Shown here: positions 6,584 to 14,330 of the stretch, piece after piece
How positions within the stretch are numbered: position 1 is the first letter of the stretch
How the letters are laid out: each line of letters begins with the position of its first letter
From: a virus
IMG/VR virus record: IMGVR_UViG_3300028829_004034
Span: 1 to 29,577 of that record
Length of the DNA: 29,577 nt
Strand: one strand, 5' to 3'
The notes under the pieces: model-generated
What the model was told of the DNA's origin: nothing
Seen by the model: only the letters and a program-made list of their open reading frames with translations
The model's database searches: none
Translations under genes and position numbers: made by a program

Positions 6584-7480
6584 ATGTCGGAAGCTACGCC
6601 GCAGACCCCTGCACAGCAGGAACCTGTGATTGCGCAACCGCAAGAAGTGTCCGAAGATGTATTGGCAGAACTATACCTCGACCGGACAGGTATTATTCCT
6701 CAACAGGAAGAACCAGAAGCACCAGAAGCACCAACTGAAACGCCCGTTGCTCAGGCACCTGTCGTACAGGCGTCTAACACCGATGAGGTTGCTCAGCTAA
6801 AACAGCAGTTAGGACAGGTTCAGGGCGCTTTAGCCTATGCCGCTCAGAATCAGCAGAACACCCCTGTAGCACAGGGGCCGACGCTGGAAGAGCAGATCGT
6901 AGCAGAGAATCCAGAACTAGATGCTTCCGCTGTAAAGTGGCTAGCAGACACCTCGCGCAAGATCGCCGCGAGTGAGATCGAAACAGCCGTAAAGCCTCTG
7001 CAAGATCAGATGCAACAGATGCAGAGCTATGTGCAAGCGTCGGCTTCGAAAGAAACGCTGTCGACCTTTGATACGGAAATGAATGCACTGGCAGAGCAAG
7101 CAGGGATTCCCGCAACGGATACCTACACGCGCAACTCGCTTCGTGACGTAGTTACGGCGCGGGGAATGCGGGCTCATGGTAATGCGTTCAACATGGATCA
7201 CGCTCGTCAAATCTTCGCGGAAGCGAACAACGAGCGCTTGCAGACTGGGCATCAGCAGAACACCCAGTATGTCGAGCAGAAAACCAACGAAACAAACAAT
7301 GCGCCACCCGTAGCACACGCCGAATCGAACGCAGGGGGCGGTATCGAATCCATACAGAATGCGATCCGTGATCCGAAGAACAAGTCAATGGACTTCAGAT
7401 CATCGGGTATGCAAGACATGGTGACGAGCTTCCTTAATGCGGGAGACAAAGCGGTCAGTAAGCTACTCGGTAGCCAATAG
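6584..7480 (+). CDS. Scaffolding protein
   Basis: A 298-aa, very acidic, Gln/Glu/Ala-rich protein directly between portal and major capsid, the usual scaffold position; P22 gp8 is 303 aa. The first ~70 residues are Pro/Glu/Gln-rich and disordered (EEPEAPEAPTETP). Two predicted helical stretches follow (about 66-90 and 120-160, with repeated QMQQMQ-like heptads). The C-terminus ends in a short helix (MQDMVTSFLNAGDKAVSKLL) that could dock onto the coat protein, as in other scaffolds. It would direct procapsid assembly inside the head and then leave or be recycled. AGGAG at 6572-6576 supports the ATG. No protease motif is visible. The call rests on position, size and composition. Confidence 0.8.
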   Translation: MSEATPQTPAQQEPVIAQPQEVSEDVLAELYLDRTGIIPQQEEPEAPEAPTETPVAQAPVVQASNTDEVAQLKQQLGQVQGALAYAAQNQQNTPVAQGPTLEEQIVAENPELDASAVKWLADTSRKIAASEIETAVKPLQDQMQQMQSYVQASASKETLSTFDTEMNALAEQAGIPATDTYTRNSLRDVVTARGMRAHGNAFNMDHARQIFAEANNERLQTGHQQNTQYVEQKTNETNNAPPVAHAESNAGGGIESIQNAIRDPKNKSMDFRSSGMQDMVTSFLNAGDKAVSKLLGSQ

Positions 7481-7493
7481 AAAGAAGTAACTC

Positions 7494-8753
7494 ATGGCTG
7501 GTTTCTTAGGCTCCGCTGTAACCCATACCAATGGGAACAGTGGTTTTAATGCGGCACTGAAGGAGTTTTACCTTCCGCGCCTAGTTTCAACGATCAACGA
7601 GAAGCGCGTCTTGATGATGCGCTTAGAGAAGGACGCTGGGAAGACGGACGTTTCAGGTCGTCATGCTCGCGTCCCGGTCAACATCCGTGGATCACAGGCT
7701 ATCGGCGCACGCGCTGATGCCAATGGGGGTCCGTCCTTGCCGACGCCGCAACAGCAGACCTTCGTTGAGTTGATGATCGGTTATGCGTTCAACTACGGAA
7801 CGATCCGTGTGACGCATCCTGTGATTCAGGCTTCGAAGAATGACCGTGGTGCCTTTATCAAGGCTATCGGCTCAGAGATGGACGGCATACGCCGCGACCT
7901 GAAGAACGATGTCAACCGCCAGTTATACGGTGATGGCACGGGTGTCTTGGGCGTGACGAGCGCCGCTGGTGCGGACACTACCACGTTGGTCTTGCAGTCG
8001 GGCCATAAGGTCAAGAACGGCATGATCCTTGATATCGATGATACGCTGGCGGGTTCCTCGCTGGTGGTTGATTCGCTTACTTGCTCGGGCGTATCGGGCA
8101 ACAACGTCACGGTTGAATCGGAAAGCTGGGCTGATGATAGCTACGTCTTCCGCGAAGACAATGCCGGGAACGAGATGATGGGGCTCTTGGGTATCGTAGA
8201 TTCCAGCACGGCTTCTACCACGATCCTCACCACGCTTCAGGCGATCTCTCGTAGCACGTATCCTGAGTGGAACTCGCTGGTCAAAGACAACTCGGGCACC
8301 GCTCGGGCGATCACGGAAGACCTGCTCGACGAGGCCATCCTTGATCTTCAGTCCACGGCTGAAGGCGATACTAGCATCATGATCACCTCGCCCACGCAGT
8401 ACCGCAAGATTGCCCACCTCATGACCGCTGACCGTCGTTACTCTCCAGAGATGGAGCTTGACGGTGGCTTTACGGCGATCAACTGGGCAAACATCCCGAT
8501 TGTGTGGGATAGGGACTGCCCCCGTATGGGTCAGCGCGTCATTGATGCCGCCGACACCGATATGATCTTCGGGTTGGACGAGGCTGAACTGAGCATGTAT
8601 CAGTTGGCCGACTGGGACTTTGACGACACGGACGGCAACGTCTTGCATCGTCGCCAGGATGTGGCCGCGTATGACGCGACCTTGTTCTACTACGCCAACT
8701 TGGGAACGACCGACGCTTCCAAGCACTTCGTTATCCGCGACCTGTCTCGGTAG
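7494..8753 (+). CDS. Major capsid protein (HK97 fold)
   Basis: A 419-aa coat protein directly after the scaffold gene. The N-terminal arm and extended loop region (AALKEFYLPRLVSTINEKRV, then VPVNIRGSQAIGARADANGG) and the helical segment RGAFIKAIGSEMDGIRRDL (about 120-138) look like an HK97-fold coat of the P22-type size class. A Thr/Ser/Val-rich beta insertion (about 165-215) may be a surface domain. The C-terminal part contains MITSPTQYRKIAHLMTADRR (about 300-320) and ends with VIRDLSR. Hundreds of copies form the icosahedral shell. GAAAGAAG precedes ATG 7494. A strong hairpin follows the stop at 8772-8801, which may adjust expression relative to downstream genes. Confidence 0.9.
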   Translation: MAGFLGSAVTHTNGNSGFNAALKEFYLPRLVSTINEKRVLMMRLEKDAGKTDVSGRHARVPVNIRGSQAIGARADANGGPSLPTPQQQTFVELMIGYAFNYGTIRVTHPVIQASKNDRGAFIKAIGSEMDGIRRDLKNDVNRQLYGDGTGVLGVTSAAGADTTTLVLQSGHKVKNGMILDIDDTLAGSSLVVDSLTCSGVSGNNVTVESESWADDSYVFREDNAGNEMMGLLGIVDSSTASTTILTTLQAISRSTYPEWNSLVKDNSGTARAITEDLLDEAILDLQSTAEGDTSIMITSPTQYRKIAHLMTADRRYSPEMELDGGFTAINWANIPIVWDRDCPRMGQRVIDAADTDMIFGLDEAELSMYQLADWDFDDTDGNVLHRRQDVAAYDATLFYYANLGTTDASKHFVIRDLSR

Positions 8754-8771
8754 AGTCTAGGGTGGGGAGAG

Positions 8772-8801
8772 GCGGGGCGGCTCTGACATAGGTCGCCCCG
8801 C
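8772..8801 (+). terminator. Stable hairpin after the capsid gene (partial terminator or mRNA stabiliser)
   Basis: GCGGGGCG (8772-8779) pairs perfectly with CGCCCCGC (8794-8801) over a 14-nt loop. Only two T residues follow, so it is not a complete intrinsic terminator. Its place right after the major capsid gene suggests attenuation or 3'-end protection of the capsid mRNA, so that the coat is made in excess over the next genes. Confidence 0.55.
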
Positions 8802-8820
8802 TTAACGAAGAGGAAACATT

Positions 8821-9165
8821 ATGGCATCATTAACCGTACCAAGGAATGCCCCGCGCTTAGGCGCAGGGATCAACTACGGCCAGAAGACTGTCACCTCGGC
8901 CGATGCTTCAGGCGGTGTTGAGATCGTCCCTGCCTTAACGGGCTACCGCGCTGTCATTGATCGTATTGCGATCAACACAGCGGGAACGGAAGTAGTCTCA
9001 CTGCTGGCTGGCACAGACGCCTTAACCGCAGTAATGACGTTAATCTCAGGGCACATTCATTATCTCTATGACATTAGCTCAGATGTGATTAGCGAAGCGA
9101 TCAAGATCGACACGGTGGATAGTGGCGTGATCAGCGTCGTTGTCCATTATCACTACGAAGAATAG
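8821..9165 (+). CDS. Small probable capsid-associated (decoration-like) beta protein
   Basis: A 114-aa protein composed mainly of alternating hydrophobic and polar residues, suggesting a compact beta-sandwich, with no membrane segment. It starts MASLTVPRNAPRLGAGINYG and ends in VVVHYHYEE. It lies immediately downstream of the major capsid gene, where decoration or head-stabilising proteins are usual, and has GAGGAAA before its ATG. I do not recognise a named family. The decoration role is inferred from position, size and beta character. The 38-nt gap after it has only a 4-bp stem (AGGC/GCCT). Confidence 0.6.
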   Translation: MASLTVPRNAPRLGAGINYGQKTVTSADASGGVEIVPALTGYRAVIDRIAINTAGTEVVSLLAGTDALTAVMTLISGHIHYLYDISSDVISEAIKIDTVDSGVISVVVHYHYEE

Positions 9166-9203
9166 GCGACTTCGGCCTTTAACGGATTATAAGGAGCAGA
9201 ACA

Positions 9204-9821
9204 ATGGGTGTAAGAGATAGAAACATAGACTGGCAACGCAAATCAGAATTCATCGACGCAGGGCGCTTTGCTCAGGCGGCGGCAACGACCACGCTGGTAT
9301 CTATGGATACTGGCGGTATGGTCATGACCGAAATGTCTACCTTCGGCTTCGGTGGTCTTCTTGTTGGGGCTACAGGCGACAAGGCAACCGCCTTAGATTT
9401 TAAGGTGGCAAGGGAAGCAGATCCAGCGCATGAGATTGGTGTTCGCGTATTATGGGCACCGAACGCGGCTGTATCGACTAGCGACGTGATTCTTTTTTCT
9501 GTTCACCGCGATCAGTTTGATGTAGGTGAACCTATAGTGACGGCGGCAACGGTTCTTGATACGGTTATCGCCGCACAGTCTCCAACAGCCACTACAGCTT
9601 ACGCGCTTCATCGGACTAGTCGTGGCGTTATAAACGCAGACACGTTCGACTACACAATGCGGCAAGGCGGGTTCCTCTTTGAGGTGAATGTTGGCACGTT
9701 CACTGGATTTGAGGTGACCGACGTTCTCTTCCTCGGTCTGGAAATCGACTACATGCCGCTCTTGTGTGAGAACTCTAACGAGACTATCGGCGCTCGTAAC
9801 TCAGATCTAGTGGCGGGCTAG
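9204..9821 (+). CDS. Probable minor capsid or decoration protein
   Basis: A 205-aa soluble protein with a beta-rich pattern (for example GGMVMTEMSTFGFGGLLVGA around 37-56 and FEVNVGTFTGFEVTDVLFLGLEID around 157-180). No catalytic motif is visible. A strong ribosome site (AAGGAG) precedes the ATG, suggesting good expression. It follows the smaller beta protein and precedes the glycosyltransferase, so both small proteins may be surface proteins of the head, and this one a possible target of the sugar transfer. That link is inference. I do not recognise the family. Confidence 0.6.
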   Translation: MGVRDRNIDWQRKSEFIDAGRFAQAAATTTLVSMDTGGMVMTEMSTFGFGGLLVGATGDKATALDFKVAREADPAHEIGVRVLWAPNAAVSTSDVILFSVHRDQFDVGEPIVTAATVLDTVIAAQSPTATTAYALHRTSRGVINADTFDYTMRQGGFLFEVNVGTFTGFEVTDVLFLGLEIDYMPLLCENSNETIGARNSDLVAG

Positions 9822-10910
9822 ATGAACTACGCACAGATCACCTATTCGCTACAGGACGCGGAACGGGGCTTGGATGCGGCACAGAAACGGGCCGTGCCCT
9901 GTTTCTTCCAGTGGCTTAATTGCTTCGGGAGTAAGTCGATCCATACCGTTCGTGAAGCGGATGATCTGAGCCAATATGATGTGGTCCACCTGCACTTGGC
10001 AAGCTTGACCTATGATCTTGCGCGTCAGGTGCGGGGCCGCATCGGTTGGAATGCAGACACCAAAATCGTTGTTTCGGTCGACTATGGCTTAGAGCTATGG
10101 CGGCACTGGTTGGGCAACCCTGAACAGTTGCTCGACAACCTATCCTACGCAGACATTATCACCGCACCAGAGCCCGTAGCCGCTGAGCTACTCGCGGATC
10201 TGACAGGGCGTGAAGTTCTGCTAACGACAAACCCTGCACCGATCAAGAAGCTGAGCCGCTCCAAGAGCGAGAAGCGCGATGGCATATCGGTCACGACGCA
10301 CCGCTACGATAAGAACGCCTATCTACCCTACTGGGTAACCCGCGACTATAAACCGTCGCATCTCTTTGGGCACACCGATGGGGATAAGCGCGAGGGCTTA
10401 GGGCGCACCGATAACACGACCCTGATGTATGATCGTGTGCATCCGATGTATGCGCACGAAGAGTATATGAGTAACCTGTCGCGTCGGTATGTGAACTTCG
10501 ATAGCTACACGGTGCACAGCCCGGGCCGCACGCAGATCGAATGCGCGGCAGTAGGTGTGCCCTGTATCGGCTACGAAACGTCATGGGCGCAGACGGTCTT
10601 GTTCCCTGCGCTTACCTTTAGGGTGAACGACCTGAACGGAGTGCGCAAAGCGATGCGCATGCTCCACGAAGACGAAGCATTTTACTACGATGTCATGCAC
10701 TATGCCTTTGAGAAGCTGGACTTCTTCGACATACCCGCTTGTGGTCAGCGGCTCAAGGCGGCACTGAAGGGACCCGAAGAAAATGATGATTCCGGACTGG
10801 AGCTTTGTGAAGAAGATGAAGGCGCACGATCCGTTGCTGGAAGTGCAGTGGATGGAGAAGAAGCAACGCTGGCTGATCTGTCGCCTACAGAACAAGCTCA
10901 ATCGACCTGA
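9822..10910 (+). CDS. GT-B-fold glycosyltransferase-like protein
   Basis: A 362-aa protein with features of GT4-like enzymes. DVVHLHL (53-59) is typical of the end of an N-terminal Rossmann strand. KIVVSVDYGLELWRHW and ADIITAPEPVAAELLADLTG (about 110-130) resemble the H-G-x and sugar-acceptor regions, and SPGRTQIECAAVGVPCIGYE (233-252), with Glu240, matches the nucleotide-sugar E-x-x-A-x-G-x-P motif of the C-terminal domain. It begins directly after the upstream stop. The classical recognisable domain ends near residue 320. The last ~43 residues are acidic and lie in the 128-nt overlap with the next gene, so they may be a secondary extension. Target could be virion proteins, DNA or host glycan; none is shown. 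Confidence 0.72.
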   Translation: MNYAQITYSLQDAERGLDAAQKRAVPCFFQWLNCFGSKSIHTVREADDLSQYDVVHLHLASLTYDLARQVRGRIGWNADTKIVVSVDYGLELWRHWLGNPEQLLDNLSYADIITAPEPVAAELLADLTGREVLLTTNPAPIKKLSRSKSEKRDGISVTTHRYDKNAYLPYWVTRDYKPSHLFGHTDGDKREGLGRTDNTTLMYDRVHPMYAHEEYMSNLSRRYVNFDSYTVHSPGRTQIECAAVGVPCIGYETSWAQTVLFPALTFRVNDLNGVRKAMRMLHEDEAFYYDVMHYAFEKLDFFDIPACGQRLKAALKGPEENDDSGLELCEEDEGARSVAGSAVDGEEATLADLSPTEQAQST

Positions 10911-11229
10911 ACGTATGACCATCGTTATGACGGTGGAAGGGCCGGGGCATACCTATCGGCCCCTAGATGATCGCACGCTGGATATGCTGAAAGCCTGTGA
11001 CCACCATCGGCGCGGCGCCAAAGCGGTCGTTGAAGAGATGATCGAAAAGCAACGCAAGGGCGAAGAGCTTGCCCACAAGCAAGCGCGAGATCAGATCGAA
11101 GACATAGCCCGTGACGTTACGCCCATCGGGGGCTACGTCGATGAGACTATGGGTTCGCGGAACGTGCCGAAGGAAGACTCACGGATCGCAGAGAAGAGAA
11201 GCTCTACTTACAAGACCAAGCCGAGATGA
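10783..11229 (+). CDS. Hypothetical head-tail region protein overlapping the glycosyltransferase gene
   Basis: A 148-aa basic protein whose first 43 codons lie over the 3' end of the glycosyltransferase gene in another frame. It begins MMIPDWSFVKKMKAHDPLLE and has a tidy alternation of Trp, Lys and hydrophobic residues (VQWMEKKQRWLICRLQNKL, about 21-39). A helical Lys/Glu-rich middle (about 68-105) and a flexible end follow. The N-terminal sequence looks like real protein, so the overlap is probably genuine coding in this frame. The ribosome site is modest (AAGGGA about 11 nt upstream). It lies just ahead of the adaptor gene. No family is recognised with confidence. Confidence 0.6.
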   Translation: MMIPDWSFVKKMKAHDPLLEVQWMEKKQRWLICRLQNKLNRPERMTIVMTVEGPGHTYRPLDDRTLDMLKACDHHRRGAKAVVEEMIEKQRKGEELAHKQARDQIEDIARDVTPIGGYVDETMGSRNVPKEDSRIAEKRSSTYKTKPR

Positions 11230-11230
11230 T

Positions 11231-12142
11231 ATGACACCGAATGAGATGTACGAAGAGTTCAACTCGCTTCTCGACACCGACGATGGCTTTCTCACGGGGG
11301 CTGAAGTATGGCGCAAGCTGGATGCGGCCAACCGCGAGATATTCCGCGTCATAGCGAAGCAAGACCCGACCTACTTTGTGCAGACGGAAACGATCACGCT
11401 CGTCGCAGATACCGCGCTCTATGACCTGCCGCTGAATGCGCGGCTCGGATCGCGCATACTGTTCACGGAAGATATAGCCAACGGCACAGAGATCACGCCC
11501 CTGCAAGAACTCAGATCGTTACTCGACTTCGATGCCCCGGGCATAGCGAACACCACCACCTCATACCACTTCATCATGGAGGGTAAGAAGGTGCGGATCG
11601 TCGGCAAGCCGGGCTCTTCAGGCAAGACGGTTCGCGTATGGTATATCCCCACCTTTGGTCAGATGATCGAAGGGGAGATCAGCGCGGCGACTACGACCAC
11701 GCTAACGCTCTTCACAGATGCCCCCAACTACACTACGAACTTCGGTAAGCCGGATGTGCGGGACGACTTCTATAACGGCATGGAAGTGCTCATCACAGAG
11801 AATGCGGGCGTAGGAGATCAGCGCACTATCACAGACTACACGGGGGGCTCGACCCTGACGATCACGGTCGATAGCGCATGGTCCGAAACGCTGTCGACTA
11901 CTTCGGGATCGAAGACGAGATTTGCTATCATGTCGCCTGTGCCCGAAGACTTTCACCAGATGGTGCCTATGCGCTCTGCTATCGATGGGGCTATCAAGAC
12001 CCGCACGCGGATCGATGATATATCGCGGGTCTACTATGGCTACTCAGGACGGCCCGGGCTAGAGAAAGGCTTGTTGGCTTGGCTTCAGAATAGACAAGAT
12101 GCTTCCCTCAACTTGGTGGTCCCAATGGATGTGAGCTACTGA
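11231..12142 (+). CDS. Probable head-tail adaptor (neck) protein
   Basis: A 303-aa protein taken from ATG 11231, two bases after the upstream stop. Upstream in-frame sequence merely overprints the previous gene. The N-terminal half is helical (MTPNEMYEEFNSLL, then EVWRKLDAANREIFRVIAKQ about 25-44), like adaptor proteins that stack under the portal. A beta insertion (about 145-235, TTTTLTLFTDAPNYTT) precedes a helical C-terminus containing AIDGAIKTRTRID. Adaptors of the SU10 or P22 gp4 type link portal to tail and are found at this point of the gene order. The assignment is by position, length and helix pattern, not by an invariant motif. Confidence 0.55.
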   Translation: MTPNEMYEEFNSLLDTDDGFLTGAEVWRKLDAANREIFRVIAKQDPTYFVQTETITLVADTALYDLPLNARLGSRILFTEDIANGTEITPLQELRSLLDFDAPGIANTTTSYHFIMEGKKVRIVGKPGSSGKTVRVWYIPTFGQMIEGEISAATTTTLTLFTDAPNYTTNFGKPDVRDDFYNGMEVLITENAGVGDQRTITDYTGGSTLTITVDSAWSETLSTTSGSKTRFAIMSPVPEDFHQMVPMRSAIDGAIKTRTRIDDISRVYYGYSGRPGLEKGLLAWLQNRQDASLNLVVPMDVSY

Positions 12143-12663
12143 TGGGCGCTCCCTCTCTGATTGATGCAATGTCCTCTGCTACGGGCGACTTCTACGCCGA
12201 AGCGGTGCGTGGGCAAGAAGTGCAGGGTGGACCGATAATGCCCCCTTCAGCGGGTATCAAGGCGCTCTTGCAAAAGCTGACGAAGAGTAATGCTGGAAGT
12301 ATTGGCCGTGAGGTGTTTTCAAAGGCAATCAAGGATCCCGACTTAGCCCACGTTCCCCGCAAGGAACTACTAGGCGACGTTGGAGGACGGGCGGGAACGC
12401 GGCTATCGAATACAGTTTTCAAACATACCCGACCAAGCCTAACCTCTCGCGGCATGGTAGATGATGGGGTGGAAGCGGCAAAAAGAAAAGCTAGGGGCTT
12501 ACTTCGCGGGAACGGCGGTGCACAAAAAGCGTTTCGCGGTCTACCCCTCGCCAACATCTTGAAGATGCTCAATCAGGGCGGTGAGAATATGGGCGATGCG
12601 ATCGGCATGGATAACGAGCCCCTCATGAAGCTGGGTCAAGCCCTGATGGGAAGCAAGCAATGA
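12142..12663 (+). CDS. Hypothetical protein of the head-tail module
   Basis: A 173-aa basic protein of unknown function. It has a flexible Gly/Pro-rich start (about 20-40), a Lys/Arg-rich middle that includes VEAAKRKARGLLRG (about 112-125), and a C-terminal segment with ANILKMLNQGG and LMKLGQALMG helices. Its ATG shares a base with the adaptor stop (TGATG) and its end overlaps the next gene (ATGA), so it is tightly coupled to both. It could be a minor virion protein that contacts DNA, given its charge, but this is inference. Confidence 0.6.
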   Translation: MGAPSLIDAMSSATGDFYAEAVRGQEVQGGPIMPPSAGIKALLQKLTKSNAGSIGREVFSKAIKDPDLAHVPRKELLGDVGGRAGTRLSNTVFKHTRPSLTSRGMVDDGVEAAKRKARGLLRGNGGAQKAFRGLPLANILKMLNQGGENMGDAIGMDNEPLMKLGQALMGSKQ

Positions 12664-14330
12664 TGGAGCGTGATGGTGCCTTTACGTGGGAAGAGAACGA
12701 TCTGCTCGGCGGGATCCGTCAGGACTCCACCGAATCGATCCGACGCTATCGGAAGATACAGAACCTACAGTTGTTCAATGAAGGGGCGATCACCAAAGAC
12801 CTCGGCTTACGCCAGCTAAGCGGAACGACGATTGGCTCTTCTACGCTCGACACACTCGCAGGGTATGACTGCCACTTTAACGATGAGACACAGATCCTCG
12901 CCGTGATACAGGAGGGGGCCAGCAATGCCGACCTCTGGACCTACGATAACAACACTAAGACCTTCTCGGCGCAGTCCCGCACGATAGCAAATGATGTGCG
13001 CGTAGATATGATCATGTTCGCTGATAAGCTCCACATACTAGATGGGGTCACGCTACAGACAATGACCTCGGGTAAGACATGGGCGACCCCGGGCGATGCT
13101 ACCTACTCCAACCCCTGCTTCTTTGGCGCCGTCTATGCGAACCGTTTGATTATTGCGGGGAATGCAACCTATCCCTACTCGTTCTTCCCTTCGGGGTTGC
13201 GCGACTCAGGCACATGGGATGCTTCACTGGCGGTTGATGTGACGGGCGCACAGGGTGAGCAGATCACCGCGTTAGGCACAATGGGACAGTTCCTTATCGT
13301 AGGGGGGCGCACTTTTACTCGCGCTTACTACCTCGGAACCGCGTCACCTCGGGATTGGGACTGGGATGAAATTAGTGCGTTGACGGGTCCTGCGCATCAT
13401 GCATCTTTTGTCTCAATCCCGTCTACGCATGGTCAGTCGGGCCGCAACGTCGCCTTCTTCTGGTCGGTCGATGGGCCGATGATGCTGATCCAAGAGGGGG
13501 AGGGCATACCGAAGATGGTGAGCTTAGTGCCACCGATCGTCAAGGCGGTGCGTGGGCTCGACCACCAAGACCTAGATGGGCTCGCTGTTGATCGCTACTC
13601 GGATGTGCAGGGGGTCTACGTGCCTGAGTATGATGAAGTGCGCTTCTCAGTAACAAAGAAGACGACCTTCGCAGGGGGTGTCAGCAAGCACGACGAGTGC
13701 TACTGCCTTAACTTAACCAGTGCGCTTCGATCCGCGCAGGGTCAGCAAGGCGCTTACCCCTACTGGCGCGTGCGAAACAACACCAACAAATCGTTACCTG
13801 TGCAGACGATCTTCCAAGCGCGTATGCACCCTGATAGTCACCTGCCATCCAATGTCGGGGTTGTGCGGTGTCTCTGCGCACAAGACGGTTATGTCTATGA
13901 GATGGATTCACGGGCGCAGTATAAGGATTCAATAGAAGGAACTGAATATTCTATATCGATGCTTGCGCGTAGGGATGGGTATGATGGAGTCGAAGACGGG
14001 GTTCGCAATCACACGAAGTCGGCACGGCAGGTTTATGCACGAACAACCCTCGTAGGGAACTACGATCTATTCATTAAGCTAGTCGCAGATGGTGGCGCTC
14101 GAGAGAAATCAAAGAGCGTGGACCTGTCAGGCGACCTCAATGAGTGGGGTGATTCACGCGATTGGGGCGATGGCACGCTCTGGAACGCAGGGGACTTCGT
14201 GAACGCTAGAGCAACCCCTGCGGTACTAGGCAAGAAGTTTGATATAGAGTTTTACGACAACGGGAATATCGAAGGTGAATTTCAGATGAACTCATTTAGT
14301 ATACTTGGATTCGTAGAGGATAGACGATGA
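12660..14330 (+). CDS. Tail hub / packaged-DNA stabilisation protein (P22 gp10-like)
   Basis: A 556-aa beta-rich protein with repeated blade-like units (for example LDTLAGYDCHFNDETQILAV about 62-81, MIMFADKLHILDGVTLQTM about 120-138, ALGTMGQFLIVGGRTFTRAY about 204-223). This suggests a beta-propeller-like tail hub as in P22 gp10 (472 aa). Such proteins close the portal-adaptor channel and hold packaged DNA until ejection. It lies between adaptor and tail fibre genes as expected. The start at 12660 (MMER) forms an ATGA overlap with the upstream stop. The last ~100 residues (with DLSGDLNEWGDSRDWGDGTL) may be an added domain contacting the fibre. The call is by pattern and position. Confidence 0.65.
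   Translation: MMERDGAFTWEENDLLGGIRQDSTESIRRYRKIQNLQLFNEGAITKDLGLRQLSGTTIGSSTLDTLAGYDCHFNDETQILAVIQEGASNADLWTYDNNTKTFSAQSRTIANDVRVDMIMFADKLHILDGVTLQTMTSGKTWATPGDATYSNPCFFGAVYANRLIIAGNATYPYSFFPSGLRDSGTWDASLAVDVTGAQGEQITALGTMGQFLIVGGRTFTRAYYLGTASPRDWDWDEISALTGPAHHASFVSIPSTHGQSGRNVAFFWSVDGPMMLIQEGEGIPKMVSLVPPIVKAVRGLDHQDLDGLAVDRYSDVQGVYVPEYDEVRFSVTKKTTFAGGVSKHDECYCLNLTSALRSAQGQQGAYPYWRVRNNTNKSLPVQTIFQARMHPDSHLPSNVGVVRCLCAQDGYVYEMDSRAQYKDSIEGTEYSISMLARRDGYDGVEDGVRNHTKSARQVYARTTLVGNYDLFIKLVADGGAREKSKSVDLSGDLNEWGDSRDWGDGTLWNAGDFVNARATPAVLGKKFDIEFYDNGNIEGEFQMNSFSILGFVEDRR

Noticed and set aside
7923-8726. Long antisense frame (267 codons) opposite the major capsid gene
   Set aside because: It follows from codon bias of the capsid gene, has no ribosome site or recognised domain, and runs against a highly expressed gene.
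11111-11230. Longer start for the adaptor-like protein
   Set aside because: The added 40 residues are Arg/Ser-rich and overprint the previous gene; ATG 11231 follows that gene's stop directly.
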